64,000 nt of DNA from Alteromonas sp. KUL49 (GCF_006538345.1 NZ_BJKL01000004.1:124001-188000), one strand, 5' to 3'; positions 18,793 to 29,313 are shown, counted from the stretch's first letter. The notes: generated by a model from the sequence alone, not told the origin. Made by a program: numbers and translations.

Positions 18793-21700
18793 ATGACAGC
18801 CAATCTACTCGCATTGCCTCTACCCTCGGCAAAATCCACAGCGAATTTTCAAGACCACCAGCAATGGGGACAAATTCAAGGTAGCAGCCTTGCCCTTTGC
18901 GTGAGCCAAGCGCAAAAGCAATACCAGGGTCCAATTGTACTAGTCACCGCAGATACTCCTTCTGCACTGAAAATTGAGAAAGAGCTCGCGTTTTTCAACG
19001 AAAGTAATGCGTCTCCGGTAGTGCTATTCCCAGATTGGGAGACCCTACCCTATGATAACTTTTCACCGCACCAGGATATTGTATCTCAGCGTTTAGAAAC
19101 CCTTTTCCGATTCACTCAACAAGGTAGCGGCGTATTCATCGTTCCAGTGAATACGCTAATGCAGCGTTTGGCGCCCACAGACTATTTAGCTAAGTATTTG
19201 CTAATGCTCAACAAAGGGGACGTACTAGACCGAGATCAATTTAGGAGAAACTTAGAACAAGCGGGTTACTTGCACGTCAGTCAAGTCATGAGCCACAGTG
19301 AGTTTTCAATACGTGGCAGTATTATTGACTTGTACCCCATGGGCAGCAACAAGCCTTTCCGTATCGACTTGTTTGATGACGAAGTAGACTCCATTCGCTA
19401 CTTCGACACTGAAACTCAACGCTCAGGCGACGCGGTTGACAAAATTCGCCTATTACCTGCTCGAGAATTCCCCACAGACAAGGCTGCTTTGAGCTTATTC
19501 AGACAAAACTTTTTGTCTCAGTTTAACGCCAGCAATGCTAGCGAGTCAGTATTTTCTCAGGTCAGTAAAGGAACTATGCCCAGTGGTGTTGAATACTATT
19601 TGCCTCTGTTTTTTGAGCAAACCGCCACACTTTTTGACTATATGCATGCCGATAGTCTGGTCATGCTACACGGCGATATTGAAGAAGCGAGTAATTTCTT
19701 CTGGGCAGACATTCAAGAGCGTTACGAACAACACAGGTACAACACTGCTCGTCCATTATTGGCACCCGACCAACTGTTTCTGCCAGTAAATACGCTCTTT
19801 GGTGAATTGAAACAATGGCCGAGAGTATCGCTTCACGCTGATCCTATTGAAAATAAAGCCGGGTCGAACAACTTAGGTTGTGACAAACTCACCGACATCG
19901 CCATTAATTCTCAGAAAAAAATACCTGCAGAGTTACTTCAACAAGCTGTATCTAGTGCGAACATGCGAGGTGCCAAAGTACTCTTTTGTGCGGAAACCCA
20001 AGGCCGACGAGAAGGACTACTTACTATTCTGCTCAAAGCAGGCATAAAGCCAGCCCCCGCAGAATCTTTCAATGATTTTATTGCCAGCCACGATCCTATA
20101 GGCATTACCGTAGGTATGGTAGAACACAGCTTTCGTTGGCAAAGTGATGAAGGCGAATTGCTCTTCATTACTGAAACAGAGCTCTTAGGGCATAAAGTTA
20201 GTCAACGTCGTTTGCGAGATAAACGCTCTGCAACCGATGAAAGTGCCATTATTCGCAACCTTGCAGAGCTGTCTATCGGTCAACCTGTGGTTCACTTAGA
20301 TCACGGCGTAGGACGCTATCTTGGTTTACAAACACTTGATGCGGGCGGTGTTGCCACCGAGTACTTGTGCATTGAATACGCCAAAGGCGCTAAGTTGTAT
20401 GTACCCGTATCTTCATTACACTTTATTTCCCGTTATACCGGTGGTGATACCGACCATGCGCCAATTAATTCATTGGGTTCAGAAGCATGGCGCAAAGCAA
20501 AAGAAAAAGCGGCACAAAAAGTTCGCGACGTTGCCGCCGAACTGCTCGACGTTTACGCCAGACGCGCAGCCAAACCGGGGTTCAAATACACGATTCAATG
20601 GGAAGACTACCAACGCTTTGCCGACAGCTTCCCCTTTGAAGAAACTCCGGATCAGCTGCAAGCCATCAACGCCGTTATTCAAGATATGGGTAGCGATAAC
20701 GCAATGGATAGGCTGGTGTGTGGAGATGTGGGCTTTGGTAAAACCGAAGTTGCCATGCGAGCAGCTTTCTTAGCTGCCAACCAAGGTAAACAAGTCGCTA
20801 TCCTCGTTCCCACTACCCTATTAGCCCAGCAACACTATGAAAACTTTAAAGACCGCTTTGCGAATTGGGCATTCGAAATAGAAGTTATGAGTCGCTTTGT
20901 AAGCGGCAAAGCACAAAAAGACGTGATGCACCGCATCAGCGAAGGCAAAGTTGATATTGTCGTGGGCACACACAAATTACTTTCTGGTGAGCTCAACTTC
21001 AGTGACCTCGGATTAGTCATTATTGATGAAGAACACCGCTTTGGTGTTCGTCAAAAAGAAAAGCTCAAATCTCTTCGCGCTGACGTAGACATTCTCACAT
21101 TAACTGCAACGCCAATTCCACGAACACTGAATATGGCGTTATCGGGAATGCGTGATCTGTCGATAATCGCCACCGCACCAGCGCGAAGACTATCGATAAA
21201 AACCTTTGTTCAGCAAAGAGATAAAACCGTAATTCGCGAAGCTATCATGCGTGAAATCCTTCGCGGTGGGCAAGTATACTTCCTTCACAATGAAGTCGAC
21301 ACCATAGCAAAAACCGCGGAAGAAATTGCTGAGATTGTACCCGAAGCACGTATAGCCATTGGTCATGGTCAAATGCGCGAACGCGAGTTAGAAAGCGTAA
21401 TGAGTGATTTCTACCACCAGCGTTATAACGTGCTTGTGTGTACCACCATTATCGAAACAGGTATCGACGTCCCCACCGCCAACACCATTGTCATGGACAG
21501 GGCCGACCATTTAGGGTTGGCACAATTGCACCAATTGCGAGGTCGTGTTGGGCGTTCTCATCACCAAGCTTATGCCTATTTGTTGACACCACATCCTAAG
21601 CGAATGACAAAAGACGCAGTTAAACGTCTGGATGCTATTTCAAACTTAGAAGACTTAGGCGCGGGCTTCGCGCTGGCTACCCATGATCTTGAAATTCGTG

Positions 21701-22284
21701 GTGCGGGCGAGCTCTTAGGAGACGATCAATCAGGCCAAATCGCGAGTATCGGTTTTAGTTTGTATATGGACATGCTAGACCAAGCGGTTAAGGCACTGAA
21801 AGAAGGCAAAGAGCCATCGCTGGACGAAGCCATTGCCAGCCAAACGGAAGTAGAACTGCGTATCCCCGCCCTTCTACCGGATGATTACATTGCCGATGTA
21901 AACACCAGACTCTCCTTGTACAAACGCCTAGCAAGTTGCCAGAATCAGGATGATATTGATGAGTTCCAGGTGGAGTGTATAGACAGATTTGGACTACTCC
22001 CACCACCGACAAAAAATCTAATTAATGTGGCAGAATTAAAGATTCATGCCAGTAACTTAGGTATTTTAAAAGTAGACTTAACTGCCCAAGGCGGTACCAT
22101 TGAATTTAAAGAGACCACCAAAGTTGACCCGGGCTTCATTATTCAATTGGTTCAAACAAAGCCCAATACCTTCAAGTTCGAAGGTAGTTTAAAACTGAGA
22201 GTGGTTAAGGCTACTAAAACTGCTGAAGAGCGGATTAACTTCATTAGAGAATTGTTAAGCGAGTTTGCAAAGGAGTCGCGCTAG
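18793..22284 (+). CDS. mfd: Transcription-repair coupling factor
   Basis: Mfd recognises RNA polymerase stalled at DNA lesions, pushes it off with a DNA translocase motor and recruits UvrA. The 1163-residue length matches E. coli Mfd (1148). Order: N-terminal UvrB-like region (PDWETLPYDNFSPHQDI), RNA-polymerase interaction domain (VVHLDHGVGRYLGLQTL), helicase motif I GDVGFGKTEVA at about residue 645, motif II IIDEEHRFGV, motif III LTATPIPRTL, motif VI QLRGRVGRS, then RIG-like GAGELLGDDQSGQI and the C-terminal TRCF domain. GGGA precedes the ATG. csiV begins just after its stop. Confidence 0.97.
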   Translation: MTANLLALPLPSAKSTANFQDHQQWGQIQGSSLALCVSQAQKQYQGPIVLVTADTPSALKIEKELAFFNESNASPVVLFPDWETLPYDNFSPHQDIVSQRLETLFRFTQQGSGVFIVPVNTLMQRLAPTDYLAKYLLMLNKGDVLDRDQFRRNLEQAGYLHVSQVMSHSEFSIRGSIIDLYPMGSNKPFRIDLFDDEVDSIRYFDTETQRSGDAVDKIRLLPAREFPTDKAALSLFRQNFLSQFNASNASESVFSQVSKGTMPSGVEYYLPLFFEQTATLFDYMHADSLVMLHGDIEEASNFFWADIQERYEQHRYNTARPLLAPDQLFLPVNTLFGELKQWPRVSLHADPIENKAGSNNLGCDKLTDIAINSQKKIPAELLQQAVSSANMRGAKVLFCAETQGRREGLLTILLKAGIKPAPAESFNDFIASHDPIGITVGMVEHSFRWQSDEGELLFITETELLGHKVSQRRLRDKRSATDESAIIRNLAELSIGQPVVHLDHGVGRYLGLQTLDAGGVATEYLCIEYAKGAKLYVPVSSLHFISRYTGGDTDHAPINSLGSEAWRKAKEKAAQKVRDVAAELLDVYARRAAKPGFKYTIQWEDYQRFADSFPFEETPDQLQAINAVIQDMGSDNAMDRLVCGDVGFGKTEVAMRAAFLAANQGKQVAILVPTTLLAQQHYENFKDRFANWAFEIEVMSRFVSGKAQKDVMHRISEGKVDIVVGTHKLLSGELNFSDLGLVIIDEEHRFGVRQKEKLKSLRADVDILTLTATPIPRTLNMALSGMRDLSIIATAPARRLSIKTFVQQRDKTVIREAIMREILRGGQVYFLHNEVDTIAKTAEEIAEIVPEARIAIGHGQMRERELESVMSDFYHQRYNVLVCTTIIETGIDVPTANTIVMDRADHLGLAQLHQLRGRVGRSHHQAYAYLLTPHPKRMTKDAVKRLDAISNLEDLGAGFALATHDLEIRGAGELLGDDQSGQIASIGFSLYMDMLDQAVKALKEGKEPSLDEAIASQTEVELRIPALLPDDYIADVNTRLSLYKRLASCQNQDDIDEFQVECIDRFGLLPPPTKNLINVAELKIHASNLGILKVDLTAQGGTIEFKETTKVDPGFIIQLVQTKPNTFKFEGSLKLRVVKATKTAEERINFIRELLSEFAKESR

Positions 22285-22285
22285 C

Positions 22286-23856
22286 ATGTCATTCAAAGGG
22301 ACGCGAAAAATAATCACATCATTGTTGCTTGGTATTACAACAGGACTTTGTTGTAACACATCCAGCGCGAACGACGATTGGTGGTTCGATGTTGAAGTGA
22401 TAGTGTTCAAGCGAGATATATCTCTGTCCCAATTGGATGAGCAATTTCAGCTAGCTGACTCATTGGCACCCTACACCAATGCCAAAGATATTATTTCAGC
22501 ACGGCTACAGCCGAATATCGCTTGGCTGAAACAGGGGCTAGATATTTGTGATGCGCCCCTTACCCAAGTTGGCCTGAGTACACACCGGAACCTGAAGACA
22601 CAACAGAGAATGAAGTTACAGTAGACAATGAGCCTGAAGCGGACTCAAATACTGATGGGGCGCTCGCAACAAATGATATGCTTGCATCCGAAGAGAGTGC
22701 TGAACAAGCCCTTACCATTGAAGAAGCTCTTCTCGAAGATGACAAACTAGCACTTTCCGGTGAGCCTGTTGAAACTTTAACACCAGAAGCCGAACTTTCT
22801 TTTAACGAGGCGTCTCCTGAAGAGCTCCCTAGCGACCTAGTGACTGACGTCATAGACACCTTAGAACGTTTGCCTGAACCTGTTGTATTCCCAGACGAGC
22901 AACAAATAGCCGACTATTGGTTAGATGCGTTTTGGCTACCGCGGAATGTTGAAGGTGTCCGTGAGTATAAGCCCTTAGTTACTATAACACCTGCTAAAAC
23001 CTGTAGAACCGAGAAACCTTGGCTCGCATTTGAAAATAACCAATGGGTTCGACATACGCCTAATCACTTCATTCCTTTACCTGAATATTTAGCAGTGGTT
23101 CCGGAAGGCGTTGATTGGGAACGTCATCCCGGTGCTCACATACTCAGTTCAGAATCTTTTGAGCTCGAGAGCTTGTCTCGTCAAATTCGACAGCAGCGCT
23201 CGCTAACGCGATTGTTGCATACTACATGGCGACAACCTGTGGCATTTGGAGAAAATAATGCCTTTAAAGTGAGACTCTTAGGGGGGCACGACCTCGGTTT
23301 GCAGTTCAATTTAAACGGTGAGCCACACCCAAAGCGGCCTCAAATCACAACTGGTATTTTCATGAACAATGACGCTAGCGAAGGGCTAGCTGAAGTTATT
23401 GAAAACAGTGGTGAAATTACTTCAATAGAAAACCCAACGATTTTCGATCGAATCAGTGACAGGTTGTCATCACCTGAACCCGTTAGTTTGAGAGATTTAA
23501 TGCAGGGAACTGCCGCGAATGAAACAGAGGGCATGAGTGGCGATGAATACAGTTATGAACGTCCAGAGTCCATTTGGGAACTTGATGGATATCTAAAGGT
23601 ATTTTTAAAGTACATCAACTCGGTTCCCTATCTTCACATCGATAGTGAAGTCTTTTTACGCGTACCCTATGGAATCAAGGGTAGCGATGAAGTCACTGAT
23701 GCTATTGCACCAGTGACCTTAGTATCCCTTCCCTTTAGTGAGCAACGGCGGGTTATTAGTAAGCAATTGCACTACTTTGACCACCCACTGTTTGGTATGG
23801 TGGTACAAATTAGAAGATATCGTCGCCCAGCGGATCCCCAGTCTGGCGAGGACTAA
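22286..23856 (+). pseudogene. csiV: CsiV family protein, frameshifted
   Basis: CsiV is a periplasmic peptidoglycan-binding protein that in Vibrio cholerae senses non-canonical D-amino acids with lipoprotein partner LpoA-type factors. The first frame starts at the ATG at 22286, with AAGGAG upstream, and gives a signal peptide and WWFDVEVIVFKRD, the family's N-terminal strand. It runs out of register after GLDICDAP at a C4 run (22556-22559); the -1 frame carries on through PSWPEYTPEPEDTTENE to the stop at 23856. One added C would give about 523 residues. Either a pseudogene or a base-calling error; the second part keeps good coding character, with an acidic low-complexity linker and a conserved C-terminal region. 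Confidence 0.7.
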
Positions 23857-23862
23857 ACTCGC

Positions 23863-24597
23863 CTAACGCCTTCTCATTTGTTCAAAAAGAGAAGGCTCCC
23901 ACGGGCGCATTGCCATAAGTAATCCAGTATGTGTTCTGTCTTCTATGGGTAACCTAGCATCCTCTTCGTTTAATGCCGCCGCCTCTTTCGTGAGTGTATT
24001 CAACTTTCGCTGGATAATATCAAGAGAACTTTGAGAATAGCGGCCGCGAAGATAAAAACGGAACATCCATTGTTCGTTCTTTTTTGGTGCCATAAACTTC
24101 ACCATAACCTCCTGTTCCATAAAACGCTCAAGTGGCCCATTGGGGATCCAACGAAAATCTTGGGTAAGTAGAAGTCGATAACGATTGCCCGGTAAAAAAT
24201 CAATCAATCGCAAGTTATCTAACTTGGCCATTAATTGTATTCCCTCATGTTCACTGATGGCGTAATGACTAATAATATCCTCAAACGCCCACCCATCTCT
24301 CACGCATACCGCTACTAATAAAAGCTTAGGATTACTCAAGAGTTCATATTCTTGCGCTTCTGTGAGCTGTTCCAATTGCGGTTCTTGTTGAACGACTTCG
24401 ATAAATACATCGCTTAAGGTCATTCCCAGAACATCACAAATTTGCTCTAAGCGCTCGAGAGTAAAGCTATTGTGAGAAAAGCATCGTTTAACACTCGCTT
24501 CACTAAGCTCTAGTCTCGATGACAAGTCTTTGTAGGTAATACCCCGTTGTTTAAGGTGAAGCTTGATAACGTGGATAGCCGCTTTAATTTGACTCAT
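23863..24597 (-). CDS. XRE-family helix-turn-helix regulator
   Basis: 244-residue DNA-binding protein. The N-terminal helix-turn-helix (about residues 5-65) shows GITYKDLSSRLELSEASVKR and LEQICDVLGMTLSDV, as in XRE/Cro-type regulators. The rest has no domain I recognise; a PWEPSLFEQMRRR tail ends it. It is divergent from a small exported-protein gene with a DUF2145 gene behind; the short AT-rich gap between contains TACCTTGGGTA, a candidate operator. It may control that pair. Confidence 0.75.
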   Translation of the reverse strand: MSQIKAAIHVIKLHLKQRGITYKDLSSRLELSEASVKRCFSHNSFTLERLEQICDVLGMTLSDVFIEVVQQEPQLEQLTEAQEYELLSNPKLLLVAVCVRDGWAFEDIISHYAISEHEGIQLMAKLDNLRLIDFLPGNRYRLLLTQDFRWIPNGPLERFMEQEVMVKFMAPKKNEQWMFRFYLRGRYSQSSLDIIQRKLNTLTKEAAALNEEDARLPIEDRTHTGLLMAMRPWEPSLFEQMRRR

Positions 24598-24710
24598 AGT
24601 ATTATATATTTATACCTTGGGTACTGAAATATACTACAAAAAAGGTAATAGTTTACATTTTTCATACCGACGGCTAGTGTTAGTTCAACTTCAGTGAAAA
24701 GGAATGAAAC

Positions 24711-25058
24711 ATGAAAAAACTACTTATCGCGCTAATCGCAACTGGGTTCAGCCTAAATGCCATTGCTGATGACTCTGTTGATCACAGTCAAACAGCGAGT
24801 AAACACAGTGTACTTGCCAGTGTAGAAGGAACTTCTACGGCAGTGTCAGTTGCCAGTGCCGTTTACGCAGCACCAGTGATTGTAGGGACGTTAGCCACCG
24901 TTGTAGCTCTAGAAAGTATCGATAGTGCTATTGACGATTCACACCGCAGTTTAGAAGACGACTCGCCAGCGCCATTACAATTAACAGATACCGTTATCAC
25001 TCGTGACCCTCCGCCGTCTAAAGCCATGGATGAGTCTGACGAAATGAACGACAACTAA
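24711..25058 (+). CDS. Small exported protein next to DUF2145
   Basis: 115-residue protein of unknown function. A signal peptide of about 19 residues (ending NAIADD) is followed by a Ser/Ala/Val-rich stretch (GTSTAVSVASAVYAAPVIVG) that could cross or lie on a membrane, and an acidic Pro-rich C-terminus. AAGGA precedes the ATG. Its gene ends 21 bases before the DUF2145 gene, so the two are probably one operon, divergent from the XRE regulator. Confidence 0.65.
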   Translation: MKKLLIALIATGFSLNAIADDSVDHSQTASKHSVLASVEGTSTAVSVASAVYAAPVIVGTLATVVALESIDSAIDDSHRSLEDDSPAPLQLTDTVITRDPPPSKAMDESDEMNDN

Positions 25059-25079
25059 CACTCGCTAAAAGGATTAACT

Positions 25080-25874
25080 ATGCGCTTTGTCATTGCAATT
25101 ATCATATCTTTTCTAGCTTTCCCAACGACCGCTGGTAGCCAGGCAACCGCTAAACCTAGCTACACACCTGAAACCATCATTGAGTTCTCTAAAAAAGTGG
25201 AGCAATACGCTGCTAATCAAGGTGCATACGCGTTTATTATTGGCCGAACAGGTCGACCTGAGAGTGAGCTACCAAAAGGCATTAAATACACCCATACGGC
25301 GGTGGCGATTTACTCAACCATTCAACTAGATAATGGCGAGACGGCCTATGGATATGCCATTCACAACTTGTATCAAAGAGCGAATGACATGGGCACCAGT
25401 GATATTATCGTCGATTACCCAGTAGATTTCTTTTGGGGGGCGAAAGTAATGCAAGCTGGCGTTATCATCCCTACGCCAGAACTCCAAAAAAAGCTAGTTA
25501 ACCTAGTTGCCAGCCAGCAACACCTTTCACTACACAACCCCAACTATTCGGTAGTGGCAAATCCGCTCAACAGTGAAATGCAAAACTGTACTGAATTTAC
25601 GCTAGATATGCTGCAAGCAGCTATTTACGATACTACGGATATTTCTAGAATTAAAAGTAACAATCAAGCTTACTTCGAACCACAACGGGTACATATGAGT
25701 CGTTTTAAACTGGGATTAGGTAGCCTATTTTCAGACGGTGTTACCCTGAGTGATCATCACGGAAAAGTGAAAACAGCCACCTTTTCATCCATTGCTCGCT
25801 TTATGAATGAATACGACTTAGCGACCAGGGTTGTGGATATAACTGAAAGTAATATCGTGGAACGGGCAGAATAG
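25080..25874 (+). CDS. DUF2145 family exported protein
   Basis: 264-residue protein with a signal peptide ending near TTAGS. The segment YAFIIGRTGRPESELPKGI, followed by KYTHTAVAIYS and, later, NCTEFTLDMLQAAIYDTTD, gives the Arg-, His- and Cys-containing conserved blocks of DUF2145. The NCTEF Cys and the THTAV His could form a papain-like (NlpC-type) pair, which is an inference from their order. Function is not known. AAGGA lies upstream. It is in an operon with the small exported protein before it. Confidence 0.7.
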   Translation: MRFVIAIIISFLAFPTTAGSQATAKPSYTPETIIEFSKKVEQYAANQGAYAFIIGRTGRPESELPKGIKYTHTAVAIYSTIQLDNGETAYGYAIHNLYQRANDMGTSDIIVDYPVDFFWGAKVMQAGVIIPTPELQKKLVNLVASQQHLSLHNPNYSVVANPLNSEMQNCTEFTLDMLQAAIYDTTDISRIKSNNQAYFEPQRVHMSRFKLGLGSLFSDGVTLSDHHGKVKTATFSSIARFMNEYDLATRVVDITESNIVERAE

Positions 25875-25886
25875 CAAACGTGGATA

Positions 25887-25907
25887 GAGCAGACTGCATG
25901 TCTGCTC
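25887..25907. terminator. Hairpin between convergent DUF2145 and nagZ genes
   Basis: Perfect 8-bp stem GAGCAGAC/GTCTGCTC with loop TGCAT, 12 bases after the DUF2145 stop and 11 before the nagZ stop. It lacks a good T-run on either side, so its termination strength is unclear. Confidence 0.45.
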
Positions 25908-25918
25908 ATCAAGAGTAC

Positions 25919-26923
25919 TTAAACAGTATCACCAAAGGCATTTAGAATGCGTTGTTTCGCCTCTTTATATAGACCAGAGGCGGCGCCATCCAGCTTTTTA
26001 GCATACATAGTCATGAGTGACTTAGGTGTAGAAATATCATGAGATAGAGCATCCAAGATCTGCTCTGCTCCTTTAGGGTTATTACACGCCAATACCATAT
26101 CGCACCCCGCATCGAGAGCGACATGAGCTCGAGTTACATAGTCACCAGCCACACTCGCTCCATGCATAGACAAGTCATCGGAAAAAATAGCCCCCTTGAA
26201 TCCCAGAGTCTCTCGCAATATCTCTTGCAACCATACACGAGAAAAGCCAGCAGGCTGGCTATCAACTTGGCTGTAAATAACGTGGGCGGGCATAATTCCA
26301 CTTAAGCGATTATCGCGAATAAGTGATGTAAAAGGCACCAGATCCAAAGCTTGAATATCGCCAAAACTACGCTCATCAACAGGCAGTGCAATATGAGAAT
26401 CAGGCGCAATACTGCCGTGTCCTGGGAAGTGTTTTCCGATGGCAGGCATACTCATCCCATCTAACCCATCGATTAGGGCGCTTGCTAACGTGATCACTTG
26501 CTGAGGACAGTCACTAAACGCGCGGTCGCCTATTACTTCAGAAATGCCGTTAACATCGAGTACAGGCGCAAAACTAAAGTCCACATCCAACTGCTTAAGT
26601 TCATATCCCATCACAAGGCCACAGGCTTTAGCAAGCTGCTCTGCTTCTTGAGAAGTTTTTGCAACTTCGGTAATGGCACCCATCGCTGGTAGTTGCGTAA
26701 AGTGCTCTCTGAACCGCTGAACCCGACCACCCTCATGGTCAACGGCAATGAGTATGGGCTTTTTAGCACTAGAGCGAATATCTTTAATCAGTGCGGCTAC
26801 TTGCTTAGGGTCTGCATAATTGCGACTAAAGAGGATCACACCGCCAGTCACAGGGTGTGCTAGCTTCTCCCTCTCTTCAGCACTAAGTTCTTCGGCTTGG
26901 CAATCAAGCATTAATGGACCCAT
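25919..26923 (-). CDS. nagZ: Beta-N-acetylhexosaminidase
   Basis: NagZ, a cytosolic family-3 glycoside hydrolase, removes N-acetylglucosamine from anhydro-muropeptides in peptidoglycan recycling and so shapes the signal that induces AmpC beta-lactamase. 334 residues. Motifs: AVDHEGGRVQRF, KHFPGHGSIAPDSH (general acid/base His-Asp dyad) and FSDDLSMHGA, whose first Asp (about residue 249) is the nucleophile. The start is the ATG at 26923 with GAGG five bases upstream, not the TTG at 26944, and this gives the usual MGPLMLD N-terminus. Divergent from the penicillin-acylase-family gene. Confidence 0.93.
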   Translation of the reverse strand: MGPLMLDCQAEELSAEEREKLAHPVTGGVILFSRNYADPKQVAALIKDIRSSAKKPILIAVDHEGGRVQRFREHFTQLPAMGAITEVAKTSQEAEQLAKACGLVMGYELKQLDVDFSFAPVLDVNGISEVIGDRAFSDCPQQVITLASALIDGLDGMSMPAIGKHFPGHGSIAPDSHIALPVDERSFGDIQALDLVPFTSLIRDNRLSGIMPAHVIYSQVDSQPAGFSRVWLQEILRETLGFKGAIFSDDLSMHGASVAGDYVTRAHVALDAGCDMVLACNNPKGAEQILDALSHDISTPKSLMTMYAKKLDGAASGLYKEAKQRILNAFGDTV

Positions 26924-27000
26924 AGGTACCTCATCATCAAACAATACTTTAACTTTATATCTTGTGCCGATAGGATAGAGAAAAAAGCGGAGTAACTCAC

Positions 27001-29313
27001 GTGTTTAATTGGATTAAGTGGCTGGTTTTAAGCGTAATTGCCTTAGTGGTTATTGCTTTGTTAGGCGTTTATTTTTCAGTGAGACTCAGCCTTCCTCGAT
27101 TAGAGGGAAATGACGCATCAGCCCATGTCGTTGCCCCTGTATCGCTTGCCAGAGATAGTCTTGGTCATGCCATCATCAACGCTGAAAGCCGAGCGGACGC
27201 TGCTTACGCTTTAGGGTTTGCTCATGGGCAAGACCGACTGTTCCAAATGGATCTTCAACGCAAAGCCGCTGCTGGCGAATTGTCGAGCCTCGTTGGTCGC
27301 ATTGCATTGTCTGTAGATAAACAAGCGCGGTTTCATCAATTTCGCGCCCGCGCGAAACGGGTTTTCGAGTACCTTCCTCAGTGGCAGAAAGATTTGCTTA
27401 TTACTTACACCCAAGGGGTTAACGAAGCAATCAATGAATACTCAGTAAAACCCTTTGAGTATCTGGCACTAGGGGGAGATATAGAAAAGTGGACACCTGA
27501 AGACAGTATTCTGGTCGCATTTAGTATGTATCTGGATTTACAGGGTGGTCAAATCAATCATGACTTGGCAAGAACAGTGCTGAAGGACAGATTTGGCGAG
27601 CATATCTATCAATTCATGACACAGCCCAGTAATTTTCAAGCGGCACTCGATGGCAGCGTGTTAGCGCCCTACACCATGGGAGTACCAGAGTTTCCAGAAG
27701 AACTCCGCATAAGCTCTAATGAAGACGAGCAAGCGAGGTACACAGGCACAGAGCCTCCGGATATTGGCAGTAACAACTGGGCAGTCACTGGGGCATTGAC
27801 TGACACCGGCAGTGCTATGCTTGCTAACGATATGCATTTGGGTCTGCGCGTACCCATTATCTGGTATCGTGCCCAGCTCAATTACGAGATCAATCAATCT
27901 TCAGTTTCTGTGACTGGCGTTTCCCTGCCCGGCCTACCCGGTATCATTGTAGGAACGAATGACAATGTTGCGTGGGGTTTTACGAATGCAAATTTAGACA
28001 ATGTTGATTGGGTACTACTTTCTTCCGAAGCTACCACGCAAACCGTGACAGAAGATATCATGCTTCCAAATGGCAAGGAGTCCATGGAACTTGAATTGAG
28101 TGAGTTTGGTCCTGTGAAAGAAGCCAACGGTCAAAAGTACGCGCTGCGATGGGTAGCGCATCAACCCTTTGCGGTTAACCTAACTGTGAATAATATGGAC
28201 CAAGCCCTTACCGTGGATGACGCCATTGCTGTTGGACGCTCTATTTCAATTCCAACGCAGAATCTGGTCATGGTGGATGCCGAAGGTAACGCTGCTTGGA
28301 CGCCCGGCGGTGCCGTATTAGAGCGAGACAAAGCAAGCTTTACAGCCATAACCCAAAGTGAAGCATCGTCAACAACGCTGCAAAGAACCACTGATTTACC
28401 CGTATATCAAAACCCAGAAAACGGTCGAATCTGGACAGCGAATGCCCGTGTAATATCTGCCAACGACTACGACAGATTAGGCGACGGAGGCTATGCATTA
28501 GGTGCAAGAGGGCTGCAAATCCGAGACAGGCTATTCGAAAAATCAACATTTAACGAAAACGACTTCTACGCTATCCAACTCGACAATCATGCGGCCTTTC
28601 TCTCGACATGGCATCGCTTGTTAATTAACACAGTGCAAGACGGTGGTAGTGATTTTTCGCGAGACAGAGCGCTGCTCACACAATGGGGGGCATGTGCGTG
28701 TGCAGATTCAGTGGGTTACACCTTAGTAAAACACTTTAGACGTTCAGTCATTCAAGCATTGTTCGGCCCTATATTAACGCAAGTCGATGACGCAGGCGCT
28801 CGGAGCAGATCTTTGTTAAGAGGCATAGAGCCAGCTGCTTGGCAAATCCTCGCGACCCAACCTGAGTCATGGTTACCTGATGGTTTTGCAACCTATAACG
28901 AGTTTCTGATAGCGACCTATGAGCATAGCCGCACAGAGCTGTTTAAAAAATATGGTGAGAGTGAAGACTTCAGTACCTTACGTTGGGGGAACGTAAATAA
29001 GCTAACGGTTGTGCACCCATTCGCCGCTCAAATCCCTATCGTTGGCGACAAGCTCAACATGCGTCAAGTAGAAGGCTTTGGCGATACATATATGCCATCA
29101 GTGCAGGGTCGCAGCTTTGGTGCATCCCAGCGTCTATTCGTTAGCCCCGGGCACTTAGAAGATGCCATACTGACCTTACCTGGTGGACAATCTGGTCACC
29201 CTCTATCGCCTTACTACACTACCGGCTTTGACGATTATGTTACTCAGGCTGCTACACCACTCCTTCCTGGAGCTATCGAAGCTGTACGACATTGGTACCC
29301 GAAAACAGAATGA
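27001..29313 (+). CDS. Penicillin acylase family (Ntn-hydrolase) protein
   Basis: 770-residue N-terminal-nucleophile amidohydrolase. A transmembrane or signal segment covers about residues 7-26. DIGSNNWAV puts the predicted autocatalytic cleavage site before Ser257, the new N-terminal nucleophile of the beta subunit; ANDMHLG and PGLPGIIVGTND follow as in the family. The GTG start has GGAG about eight bases upstream. Such enzymes deacylate amides, among them penicillin, aculeacin-type lipids and acyl-homoserine lactones; which substrate applies cannot be told here. The stop overlaps the ybaK start by ATGA, so the two are cotranscribed. Confidence 0.88.
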   Translation: MFNWIKWLVLSVIALVVIALLGVYFSVRLSLPRLEGNDASAHVVAPVSLARDSLGHAIINAESRADAAYALGFAHGQDRLFQMDLQRKAAAGELSSLVGRIALSVDKQARFHQFRARAKRVFEYLPQWQKDLLITYTQGVNEAINEYSVKPFEYLALGGDIEKWTPEDSILVAFSMYLDLQGGQINHDLARTVLKDRFGEHIYQFMTQPSNFQAALDGSVLAPYTMGVPEFPEELRISSNEDEQARYTGTEPPDIGSNNWAVTGALTDTGSAMLANDMHLGLRVPIIWYRAQLNYEINQSSVSVTGVSLPGLPGIIVGTNDNVAWGFTNANLDNVDWVLLSSEATTQTVTEDIMLPNGKESMELELSEFGPVKEANGQKYALRWVAHQPFAVNLTVNNMDQALTVDDAIAVGRSISIPTQNLVMVDAEGNAAWTPGGAVLERDKASFTAITQSEASSTTLQRTTDLPVYQNPENGRIWTANARVISANDYDRLGDGGYALGARGLQIRDRLFEKSTFNENDFYAIQLDNHAAFLSTWHRLLINTVQDGGSDFSRDRALLTQWGACACADSVGYTLVKHFRRSVIQALFGPILTQVDDAGARSRSLLRGIEPAAWQILATQPESWLPDGFATYNEFLIATYEHSRTELFKKYGESEDFSTLRWGNVNKLTVVHPFAAQIPIVGDKLNMRQVEGFGDTYMPSVQGRSFGASQRLFVSPGHLEDAILTLPGGQSGHPLSPYYTTGFDDYVTQAATPLLPGAIEAVRHWYPKTE

